Source of the DNA: Rhodobacter sp.
GTDB taxonomy: Bacteria; Pseudomonadota; Alphaproteobacteria; Rhodobacterales; Rhodobacteraceae
Direction: 5' to 3'
Assembly (NCBI GenBank): GCA_027487395.1
Contig: JAIYDR010000402.1
Coordinates: 1 to 37,098 of the forward strand
Length of the DNA: 37,098 nt
The position numbers and the translations under genes were made by a program. Under the pieces are notes generated by a model. It saw only the letters and a program-made list of their open reading frames with translations. It was not told the DNA's origin and ran no database searches. Of the stretch, positions 29,832-37,098 are shown piece by piece (within the stretch, counting starts at the first letter, position 1; each line of letters begins with the position of its first letter).

Positions 29832-29960
29832 ATGCCCCTGATCCCCTTTGTCGAACCCGACGGCTCCCGTCGGGCGGTTTCCGCACATGCCTGCGAAAGC
29901 CGGATGGCCGCCGCCTACGCCAAGGTGGCAAGGAATGTCTTGCAGGTGGCACCGCGATGA
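29832..29960 (+). pseudogene. [2Fe-2S] ferredoxin remnant lacking the cluster-binding core
   Basis: MPLIPFVEPDGSRRAVSAHACESRMAAAYAKVARNVLQVAPR* resembles the ferredoxin N-terminus (FVEPDG.RR.V.A..GES.MAAA) but has none of the CX5CX2C cluster cysteines; ATGA overlap with reductase. Confidence 0.7.
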
Positions 29961-31216
29961 GCGGCGTGGTCATCATTGGTGCTGGCCATGCAGGGAGCCA
30001 ATTGGCCGTATCCTTGCGGGCCGAAGGCTATGCAGGCGCGGTGATGCTGATCGACGCCGCGAACACCCTGCCCTATCACAAGCCGCCTCTCTCCAAGACT
30101 TTTCTGAAAGACCCCGCCGCGCTGCCCCAACCCCTGCGCGCCGCATCCGCCTATGATACGGTGGGGGTGGTGCGGCGGACAGGCACAGTCAGTGCCATCG
30201 ACACCACCGCGCAGAGCGTGACGCTGGACGGCGAACCCCTGCTCTATGGTGATCTGGTGCTCGCGACCGGGGCGCAGAATCGGATGCTGCCGGACCTTAC
30301 AGGGGCCTCCAATGTCTATAGCCTGCGCGATCTGGCCGATGCCGAACGGTTGCGCGTGGCCTTGGACTCAGCCCAAAGGGTCACCGTGATCGGTGGTGGC
30401 TTCATCGGGTTGGAAACGGCGGCAGCACTGGCAGCCATGGGCAAATCGGTGACTGTGCTTGAATCCGCGCCGCGTGTGCTGGCGCGGGTGTCGGCCCCCG
30501 AAACCTCGAACCGAGTCACATCGACGCTGGCCGATCTGGGTGTGACCCTGCAAGCGGGTTTTCAGGCGCAAGGGTTCAGGCGCGCCGGCGATCAGGTGAT
30601 TGCGGTTGAGGGTGCTGGTGGTGACATTCCTTGTGACCTCTTGCTGGTAGGAATCGGGGCTTCGGCCACTGTGCATCTTGCGCAAGCAGCGGGCATTGCA
30701 TGCGGAGCGGGCATCCTTACAAACCCACATCTGCAGACAAGCGCTGCGCATGTATGGGCCATCGGCGATGTGGCCGAAACCCCGAATTGGCTGGCGGACG
30801 GAGCAGCAGTGCGTCTCGAAAGCGTTCAGAACGCGACCGATCAGGCCCGCCATCTCGCACGGCATCTTGCGGGGGCAAAAATCGGACCCTTTCGGACAGT
30901 GCCATGGTTCTGGTCCGACATCGGGCCGTTGAAGCTGCAGATCGCGGGCCTGCCCCTCCATGCGGACCGCAGGCTGGTGCGCGAGGATGGCGCAAGGCTG
31001 GCGGTGTTTCATCTGGCGGGCGACCGGCTGGTCTGTGTTGAGACGCTAAACAGCCCAGCCGAGCACATGATCGCGCGGCAGCTCATCGACGGCAGCCATA
31101 GGCCACCGGATGCCATATTGCTGGATGGCCCCGCTGCGGTGAAAGCGTGGTTGGCGCAGGGCGGAAAGGGTGTTGGTGTTCCCCAAGAACAGGGTAAGTC
31201 AGCTGCATTGATATAG
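29957..31216 (+). CDS. NAD(P)/FAD-dependent ferredoxin reductase (P450 electron transfer)
   Basis: VVIIGAGHAGSQLAVSLRAEGYAGAVMLIDAANTLPYHKPPLSK, RVTVIGGGFIGLETAAALAAMGKSVTVLE, VWAIGDVAE. Confidence 0.92.
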   Translation: MSGVVIIGAGHAGSQLAVSLRAEGYAGAVMLIDAANTLPYHKPPLSKTFLKDPAALPQPLRAASAYDTVGVVRRTGTVSAIDTTAQSVTLDGEPLLYGDLVLATGAQNRMLPDLTGASNVYSLRDLADAERLRVALDSAQRVTVIGGGFIGLETAAALAAMGKSVTVLESAPRVLARVSAPETSNRVTSTLADLGVTLQAGFQAQGFRRAGDQVIAVEGAGGDIPCDLLLVGIGASATVHLAQAAGIACGAGILTNPHLQTSAAHVWAIGDVAETPNWLADGAAVRLESVQNATDQARHLARHLAGAKIGPFRTVPWFWSDIGPLKLQIAGLPLHADRRLVREDGARLAVFHLAGDRLVCVETLNSPAEHMIARQLIDGSHRPPDAILLDGPAAVKAWLAQGGKGVGVPQEQGKSAALI

Positions 31217-31271
31217 AGCGAAAAGGGCCGCTTGACCCTTCCCCGTGCGGTGTGAACCGATCCGTGTTGGC

Positions 31272-31508
31272 CGGAGGCTGAACACCGATCGGCACAACAT
31301 CTTCATCGAGCGCCTTTGCCGGTCCCTCAAGGGTGACTGTGTCAATCTGCACGCTTGGGAAACCGGGGCACAGGCAAAGGCCGACGTTGGACAATGGATC
31401 ACCTTCTAGAACAACCTGCAGCCCCACGCCGCCCATGGCGGTCAACCGCCCTGTGTGGACTGCTTCAACGCAACCCAAACCGATCAGCAGGTGCAGGAAG
31501 CACCTTAA
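31272..31508 (+). mobile_element. degenerate IS3-family transposase (OrfB) C-terminal fragment
   Basis: NIFIERLCRSLKGDCVNLHAWETGAQAKADVGQWITF*NNLQPHAAHGGQPPCVDCFNATQTDQQVQEAP; in-frame TAG at 31407-31409 where FYN is expected. Confidence 0.8.
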
Positions 31509-31614
31509 ATCATCCCAGAAACTGTCCCAGAGATGGGCAGTAGCTCACCCCGACGGGACTGCCTATCCTTAGCCTCACCCCTCATTTTCATTGGGGATAT
31601 TCAGCCTGACAGGA

Positions 31615-32253
31615 TCACCAGCGCAGGAAACGATGCCCCAGATAAGCACCACTTGCACCCACCAGCCCAATCGCCATGCCATACCAAGACACAAAGAACA
31701 GCGGCGAATCCTCGGTGCAGTGCAGGGCATAACCACCAGCGACGAATGCGCCGACGGCGATGCCCAGCAAGGCACCGGTCTGCACAGGACGCGTGGGCGC
31801 TGCGCGGCGCAAGAGGACAATTCCCGCCGCAAGCGGCAGCGCCGACAACAGCGTTATTGAGGCAAGGCAGGCCATCGCAGTATTGCCCATCAACTCGGCC
31901 AATCGGGGGCCATCGGCCACGACAAGCCGTTGCAGCGCCAAGGCAAGGGCCGCCGCAATCGGAACCGCCAAAGGCCACGCCTTAATGTGTCCCTCGGGCC
32001 GCGCGGAGCGCAGCGCCAGCCAGATTGCAATCACAGAGAGCAGGGCGGGCAGAACGGTCTTTGCCTGCACCGCCAGATGCTGCCATGCCCCGGCCATGTC
32101 CGCGCGCAGACCTAAGCCCGCAAAGAATAGCCCCAATCCCAGTGCTGCCAGCGACGCCATTCCCCCCGCTGCCGCTGTGGGGTGAAACCGCGCGGGTGCA
32201 GGTCGTGCGGCAAGATCACGGATCAGATCATCTGTTGTCTGCCGCGTGGTCAT
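31615..32253 (-). CDS. nrsF: NrsF-like (DUF1109) membrane anti-sigma factor
   Basis: Hydrophobic multi-helix protein overlapping an ECF sigma gene; two cysteines at residues 129 and 179. Confidence 0.82.
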   Translation of the reverse strand: MTTRQTTDDLIRDLAARPAPARFHPTAAAGGMASLAALGLGLFFAGLGLRADMAGAWQHLAVQAKTVLPALLSVIAIWLALRSARPEGHIKAWPLAVPIAAALALALQRLVVADGPRLAELMGNTAMACLASITLLSALPLAAGIVLLRRAAPTRPVQTGALLGIAVGAFVAGGYALHCTEDSPLFFVSWYGMAIGLVGASGAYLGHRFLRW

Positions 32254-32882
32254 TTCATCATCCTTTCGGCAAAGCCCGACAGTCGCCGCATGGCCCGATG
32301 CAGCACGACGCGCGTCGCCCCTGCCGACAGGCCCAACGAAGCGCCCGCCTCTTCAGCGCTTTTGCCATCCAGTGCAACCGCCCGCACCAACCCGGCAGAG
32401 CGGGCGTCGATCAGGCCAAGCATCACTTCGGTATCCCGATCCGTCAGCGGAACCGCAGCGTTCTCTTCGGGCAGAACATCGGCAAATTCCTCAATCGGCA
32501 GGGTCACTGTGGCGCCGCGCTTTCGAAAGGCATCCACCACCTTGTAACGGGTCAGTGCGTAAAGCCACGGCCTGACCGGCGCATCCCGCCGCCATGTCTG
32601 ACGCTTCAGGTGGATCGCCAATAGAACCTCTTGCAGAATGTCCTCATGCTGGTCGGGCGGCAGACCGCCGCCGCGCCGACGGATCACGGCGCGCAGGGTG
32701 GGTGTCACGATATGCAGAAAACGCGCGAAAGCCGCGCCATCCCCGTCATTGGCGCGGGCCAGCAGCGTCTCCCAGAGGTCATCCTGCTGCAGCCGATCCT
32801 CCATCCCTGACGCCAGCACCCTAACTGACATGGGTAGTGCAGGACAGTCACGGCTGAGTGAAGCCGCAAAGGCCGCCATCAT
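32250..32882 (-). CDS. sigF: ECF sigma factor, SigF-like
   Basis: DQHEDILQEVLLAIHLKRQTWRRDAPVRPWLYALTRYKVVDAFRKRG (region 2) and EEAGASLGLSAGATRVVLHRAMRRL (region 4); start 32882 gives ATGA overlap with the thioredoxin-like gene. Confidence 0.9.
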   Translation of the reverse strand: MMAAFAASLSRDCPALPMSVRVLASGMEDRLQQDDLWETLLARANDGDGAAFARFLHIVTPTLRAVIRRRGGGLPPDQHEDILQEVLLAIHLKRQTWRRDAPVRPWLYALTRYKVVDAFRKRGATVTLPIEEFADVLPEENAAVPLTDRDTEVMLGLIDARSAGLVRAVALDGKSAEEAGASLGLSAGATRVVLHRAMRRLSGFAERMMK

Positions 32883-33298
32883 CCCGCCGCTGCCAAGGCG
32901 GTATCGAACAAGGCTTGAATCTCGGCCTTGCCGGTTCCGGCCACGATGCGCCCAATCTCTTGCCGTCCCTTCAGCGCAACCAGAGTAGAGCGGCGGGGGA
33001 TTTTCAGGGCGCGCGACAAGTCACCTTCGCCGTACTGGTCCCAGTCCACGACGATGAAACGGACTTTTTCTGAATACGCCGGGTTTTCGGCCATCAGTTT
33101 GGCGATCACGCGTTCCTGAGCGGCGCAGGTGCTGCACCAGCTTGCCCAGAAGTCGAGGATGACCACCTGACCCGCATCCATCGCCGCTTCGGCCAAGCCG
33201 GGCGTATAGAAAGTGCGGTCATCGGCGCGCAAAGGACCCGCCAGAAACAGGGCCGGAACGGACAAAAGCAGGCTGCGACGGTGCATAGGATACCTCAT
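32879..33298 (-). CDS. thioredoxin-fold periplasmic protein
   Basis: Signal peptide MHRRSLLLSVPALFLAGPLRA; ILDFWASWCSTCAAQERVIAKL (CxxC). Confidence 0.88.
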   Translation of the reverse strand: MRYPMHRRSLLLSVPALFLAGPLRADDRTFYTPGLAEAAMDAGQVVILDFWASWCSTCAAQERVIAKLMAENPAYSEKVRFIVVDWDQYGEGDLSRALKIPRRSTLVALKGRQEIGRIVAGTGKAEIQALFDTALAAAG

Positions 33299-33301
33299 GT
33301 T

Positions 33302-34012
33302 TCAGATGCTGACAGAAAGATCGACCAACCACGCGGGCAGGACCTGCAGCGCGGCTGCCTCAATCACATGGTTCAGGCCAAGGAAAAGCGCGGCCCCGAC
33401 TGCGATAAAGACCCAGCCCATGACGGGCCGTGCGCGGGCCGATAGGGCCACAACGCGCCCCATGTTCCGCCGCAGCCAGCCACGCAGGCCGTAAGCCGCA
33501 AAAAGGATCAGCGTCGCCACCCCTGCGCCAAACAGTGCCATGACCAAAGCGGCGCGGCCAAGGTTTTCGCCCGTGCTGGCCAAGGCAATCGCCGCGCCGA
33601 GGGTTGGGCCAATACAGGGACTCCAGACTGCGCCCAGAAGCGCGCCACCCAGAAATTCAGCCCCAAGACCGCGCGATGTGGCGGCAATGCGGGCATCTGC
33701 AACGGTGGCCAAACCGTTGGCGGCCACGGCGAAATGCCGCCCCAAGGCGGGCAGGGCAAGAACCGCGCCGAAGCCAACCATGACCAAGGCTGCGATGCGG
33801 GTGACATCCTCGGGATAAACTCCAAAGGCCGGCCCGATGGCTGCGATGGCCGTCCCAAACAGCACAAACGAAAGCACCATGCCCGCTGCAAGGGCCAGCG
33901 GCGCACGCCGATCGGTTTGCAGGGAACTGGCCAGAACGATGGGCAGAACCGGCAGGACGCAGGGGTTGATCAGCGTCAGCAACCCGGCAAGATAGGCAAA
34001 GATCAGGTCCAT
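33302..34012 (-). CDS. ccdA: cytochrome c biogenesis protein CcdA / DsbD-type membrane protein
   Basis: LAGLLTLINPCVLPVLPIVLASSL and GAVWSPCIGPTLGAAIALAS (paired Cys-Pro motifs). Confidence 0.9.
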   Translation of the reverse strand: MDLIFAYLAGLLTLINPCVLPVLPIVLASSLQTDRRAPLALAAGMVLSFVLFGTAIAAIGPAFGVYPEDVTRIAALVMVGFGAVLALPALGRHFAVAANGLATVADARIAATSRGLGAEFLGGALLGAVWSPCIGPTLGAAIALASTGENLGRAALVMALFGAGVATLILFAAYGLRGWLRRNMGRVVALSARARPVMGWVFIAVGAALFLGLNHVIEAAALQVLPAWLVDLSVSI

Positions 34013-34450
34013 CTAGGCTTGCGCCCCCCGGTCCAACCCCAGCGCATGATCGACCGACCACCGCCCCGGACCACGGGCCACGACTGCAAGCAACGGCGCG
34101 GCCCACAGTCCATGCGTCATCCACGCGTCCGGATAGACAAAGATTTGGATCACCGCCGTCATTGCCACCAGCCCCAATGCCGATAGCCGCGCAAGCAGGC
34201 CAAGGATCAACAGGACGGGCAAGAGATGCTCTGCCACCGTCGCCATCACAGCCGCCGCCTGATAGGGGATGATCGGCAGAGCATATTCATGTTCAAACAG
34301 AAACCAGGTGGAGTCCTTGATCCAGAACCCCTCGACCTTGGTTTGTCCTGATTGCCAGAACACCAAAGCCGGAAAGACCCGCAACATCAGGGCCACAAGA
34401 GCATCGGGTATCGCCGTCAGGGCCTGATTCAGCCGTGTGATTGCGGTCAT
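34013..34450 (-). CDS. DoxX-family membrane protein
   Basis: [20 protein letters not shown]...[41 protein letters not shown]. Confidence 0.87.
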   Translation of the reverse strand: MTAITRLNQALTAIPDALVALMLRVFPALVFWQSGQTKVEGFWIKDSTWFLFEHEYALPIIPYQAAAVMATVAEHLLPVLLILGLLARLSALGLVAMTAVIQIFVYPDAWMTHGLWAAPLLAVVARGPGRWSVDHALGLDRGAQA

Positions 34451-34453
34451 CTC

Positions 34454-35203
34454 TCACTCCCTTACGTCAACAATCGCGCCTGCCCGCATCAGCATCACCA
34501 GCATGGCCTGCGGGTCATGGCCGACCTCGGTCCTTTGCGCAGCAGCGGCGGCGATGGACAGCGGCTCACCAGCCTGAAGGGCGCGCAGCAGCGCGGCATC
34601 CCCCGGACCGACAGCGTGAACAGGCACTGCAAACGACGCATCACGCAGGATGAGGGCGGTCTCGGGGCCAGTGGCCAAGGGCTGGCTTTCCCGACCCGGT
34701 TGGTTGCGCGCCCAGATCGACACCGCAGGATGGGAAAGGGCGAGCAGGGTCACAGACGGATGCAGGGTCAGCCGCACGCGATCCGGATCGGCACTGGCCA
34801 GCCTTGCAGGATCAACCGGCAGCGCGTCAGCGGCGTGAAAGGCCCGCCCGCGCGCATATTCGATCCGGGCCACATCCCCCAGATAGGGGTAAGCGGCCAA
34901 AGGCGGAAACCCCTGCAAGAAGCTTGCAAAACCTTCGCCCCATTCATGTAGGATCGGCGTTTTCGGACGGTCCGTTTCGGCGTAAAGCCGTGCCATCGCA
35001 GCGAAGAACGCCTCACCAACCAGCCGCTGAATCACCGGAAAGCGCGTGGCCAAAGCCCCCGTCAGACCGACGGCCACATTGTTGCGATAAACGGCAAAGC
35101 GGCGCTCGACCTCTTCGGCGTGGCGGGCTGTCAGGCCAAGGGGAAGCACACCTCCGCGAAGGGCGGCATCGAACTGCGCGACGAATTCAGAATGCGCGGG
35201 CAA
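34454..35203 (-). CDS. bufC: DUF2063 (HvfC/BufC-like) MNIO partner protein
   Basis: [43 protein letters not shown]...[23 protein letters not shown] start at 35203 overlapping BufB is a guess. Confidence 0.85.
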   Translation of the reverse strand: MPAHSEFVAQFDAALRGGVLPLGLTARHAEEVERRFAVYRNNVAVGLTGALATRFPVIQRLVGEAFFAAMARLYAETDRPKTPILHEWGEGFASFLQGFPPLAAYPYLGDVARIEYARGRAFHAADALPVDPARLASADPDRVRLTLHPSVTLLALSHPAVSIWARNQPGRESQPLATGPETALILRDASFAVPVHAVGPGDAALLRALQAGEPLSIAAAAAQRTEVGHDPQAMLVMLMRAGAIVDVRE

Positions 35204-36059
35204 GGCTCTGTCCCCCTTGCGCCAGAATGGCCCCGGCCCGCCGCGCCTCAGCCGCCAGCACGGACCAGTCGGGCAGGTCATTGTCCCATTCCACCAGCGT
35301 GGGCCGGGGACCGGCTCTGGCGATCACCTCGGCATAAAGCGCCCAAACCGGGTCCGCGACGGCTGCTGCATGGCTGTCGATCAAAAGCGGACCAGAGGGC
35401 AGCGCCTCAGCATCATGGCCGCCAAGGTGAATCTCCCCAACCAGATGCAGTGGAAACGCTGCCAACCATGCCTGTGGATCGGTGCCATGATTGGTGCAGG
35501 ACACAAAGACATTGTTCACGTCGAGCAAGAGTCCGCATCCGGTGCGACGTGCAACTTCGGCCAGAAACGCAGTCTCGGGGATCGTCGACTGTTCAAAGCA
35601 CAGATAAGTCGCGGGGTTCTCCAACAACATCCGCCGCCCGAGCGCGGTCTGCACCTGATCGACATGGTCACACACCAGACGCAGCGTCTCCTCGGTATAG
35701 GGCAGCGGCAGCAGGTCGTTCAGATATTCGGCCCCCCGACCCTCCACCTCATGACTGGACCACGCCAGATGTTCCGAAAAGCTGTCAGGTTGATAGCGGT
35801 CACAGAGGCGGCGCAGACGGTCCAGATGGTCGCCATCCAACCCCCGCGCCCCGCCAATCGACAAACCTACCCCGTGGATCGACAAGGGATGATCCGCCCG
35901 GATCGCAGCAAGCTGAGCATGAGGCAATCCGCCTGCCCCCATGTAATTCTCGGCATGCACCTCAAAGAACCCGATCCCCGCCGCATCGGCGCGGATCGCG
36001 GCGAAATGCTGGGGCTTGAAGCCCACGCCCGGTATGTTTGGCGGCAAGGTTGGCAACAT
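35187..36059 (-). CDS. bufB: MNIO-family (DUF692) RiPP-modifying iron enzyme, BufB-like
   Basis: [12 protein letters not shown]...[15 protein letters not shown]...[12 protein letters not shown]...FSEHLAWSS...[19 protein letters not shown]...[10 protein letters not shown]...IDSHAAAV. Confidence 0.92.
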   Translation of the reverse strand: MLPTLPPNIPGVGFKPQHFAAIRADAAGIGFFEVHAENYMGAGGLPHAQLAAIRADHPLSIHGVGLSIGGARGLDGDHLDRLRRLCDRYQPDSFSEHLAWSSHEVEGRGAEYLNDLLPLPYTEETLRLVCDHVDQVQTALGRRMLLENPATYLCFEQSTIPETAFLAEVARRTGCGLLLDVNNVFVSCTNHGTDPQAWLAAFPLHLVGEIHLGGHDAEALPSGPLLIDSHAAAVADPVWALYAEVIARAGPRPTLVEWDNDLPDWSVLAAEARRAGAILAQGGQSLARAF

Positions 36060-36126
36060 GACACATCCATCAGGTTGGAAGAAGGCGCGCGGACACCCCG
36101 CGCGCCACCTTTGGTCAGGCATTAGG

Positions 36127-36435
36127 TCAGGCCTTAGGAACGTCGCGCATCAGCGCCTCAAGCGATCCGGACCGCGCCATGCCGTCCTCGCCCGCAGGCA
36201 GTTCCATCGTCACACAGGTTCCAGCGGGAACCAGTTTCCACGCATTGCCCTGATAGTCTGCCTTCGACGTGCCAGCGCAAGTCGTGCCGGGACCGGCGGC
36301 ACAGTCATTCTGCCCGGCCAGTGCCACGCCGAAGCACTTTTCCATATCTTCAGCCATCACTGGCGTTGCAGCCATTGCGCCAAGCGCACAAGCCAGCGAA
36401 GCCCCAAGAACGAGGCGGGATGTCATCGCAGTCAT
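36127..36435 (-). CDS. bufA: bufferin precursor (DUF2282)
   Basis: Signal peptide then [49 protein letters not shown] with four cysteines. Confidence 0.92.
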   Translation of the reverse strand: MTAMTSRLVLGASLACALGAMAATPVMAEDMEKCFGVALAGQNDCAAGPGTTCAGTSKADYQGNAWKLVPAGTCVTMELPAGEDGMARSGSLEALMRDVPKA

Positions 36436-36485
36436 GTCAATCTCCCTGTCAAAACGGAAAGGCCTGTTTGCCCTTCATCAAGCAG

Positions 36486-36511
36486 TTCGCAGACAAAGGC
36501 GCTCGCATTAC
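36486..36511 (-). promoter_or_regulatory. candidate SigF-type promoter upstream of bufA
   Basis: Minus strand GTAATG-N16-CGAA, about 50 bp upstream of the bufA start; similar to the GTAACC-N16-CGAA element I recall for Caulobacter SigF (from memory). Confidence 0.35.
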
Positions 36512-36696
36512 AGGGATCGCGCCTTCGTGATCTATGGCCCGATAAATGAAACTCGGCAAAGAAACCATAGATGGTGATGGCGGCTGGCCGAGGCTGATGA
36601 TCTCTGGTTATGTTCTTTAGCGGTAGGAAGGGGAGCGTTGGTCCTTTTGAACGGTCGGCTCAGCGCCTCCCCCCACTCAAAGCTGAAGGGTTCTGG

Positions 36697-36729
36697 CTTG
36701 ACCGATTGGCTCGCTGCCAATCGGTCAAG
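36697..36729. repeat. perfect 13-bp inverted repeat with 7-nt loop
   Basis: CTTGACCGATTGG-CTCGCTG-CCAATCGGTCAAG. Confidence 0.7.
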
Positions 36730-36744
36730 AAGTTTGCAGTATCA

Positions 36745-36956
36745 AGCCCGCCGATCCAGCGCCAGTATTGCACGATGAGAGGGTCGCTCAGGCCCAGGGA
36801 CTGGCGCAACCCTTCCAGCGCAGCTTCGTTCGACTGGGTGCCCATGATCATCATTGCCACGTCGCCAGGCAGGATGTTGGTGACAGCAAAAGTCACCAGC
36901 GTGATCAGGAACCGCGTCAAGATGACCGACAGAAGCCGGTTCAGCACATAGGTCAT
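36745..36956 (-). pseudogene. DppB-type permease N-terminal fragment
   Basis: MTYVLNRLLSVILTRFLITLVTFAVTNILPGDVAMMIMGTQSNEAALEGLRQSLGLSDPLIVQYWRWIGGL; homology stops after about 70 aa. Confidence 0.75.
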
Positions 36957-37098
36957 GGCAGACAGGCACCGTGAATGTGGCGTTCGTCATTGATCTCTTC
37001 GCGCGCCGGATCGTGGGCTGGCGCGCCTCAACATCGATGAAGACGCAGTTTGTCCTCGACGCACTTGACCAGGCAATCTGGCAAAGAAAGACGAACGA
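36953..37098 (+). mobile_element. IS3-family transposase (DDE integrase core) fragment, runs off the window
   Basis: SWQTGTVNVAFVIDLFARRIVGWRASTSMKTQFVLDALDQAIWQRKTNE, typical IS3 OrfB core. Confidence 0.88.

Noticed and set aside
13834-31508. Amber-codon recoding (TAG read as an amino acid)
   Set aside because: TAG replaces different expected residues, coexists with frameshifts and deletions, and serves as the normal stop of intact genes at 10316 and 34013
1-37098. CRISPR arrays, tRNA or rRNA genes, toxin-antitoxin or phage-defence modules
   Set aside because: No regularly spaced repeats, cloverleaf-like or rRNA-like sequences, and no recognisable defence-gene motifs were noticed; a tRNAscan/minCED/DefenseFinder run would be needed to be certain

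Overview
GC-rich alphaproteobacterial DNA, Rhodobacteraceae-like by protein character (inference, no search run). Left to right: (1) end of a BMP-type (basic membrane protein/nucleoside) ABC importer operon (1-3774); (2) an unexplained, partly AT-rich gap and a SAM methyltransferase (4417-5547); (3) a choline/methylglycine-type catabolic cluster on both strands: GMC oxidoreductase, cupin, PotD-like binding protein, LysR regulator, DMGDH/GcvT-type oxidoreductase, choline-kinase-like protein (5806-13640); (4) a decaying peptide-ABC/CoA-transferase/beta-oxidation/ALDH locus (13.8-20.1 kb) with nonsense mutations, frameshifts and two deletion fusions (DppB'-'DppC and DppD'-'CaiB), around an intact FadJ-like gene; (5) the most interesting block, 20.5-31.2 kb: a MEDS-like + BTAD regulator followed by a tightly packed operon of cytochrome P450, a split PEP-synthase-like phosphotransferase (separate ATP-grasp and phosphohistidine proteins, resembling phenylphosphate synthase), two paralogous dinuclear-type HD proteins, ALDH, SDR, a ferredoxin remnant lacking its cluster-binding core, and a ferredoxin reductase; (6) an IS3-family remnant; (7) a SigF/NrsF-linked bufferin (MNIO/DUF692 RiPP) operon with added CcdA and thioredoxin-like genes (31.6-36.4 kb); (8) a truncated DppB remnant and a partial IS3 transposase at the right edge. 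No rRNA, tRNA or CRISPR array was recognised.
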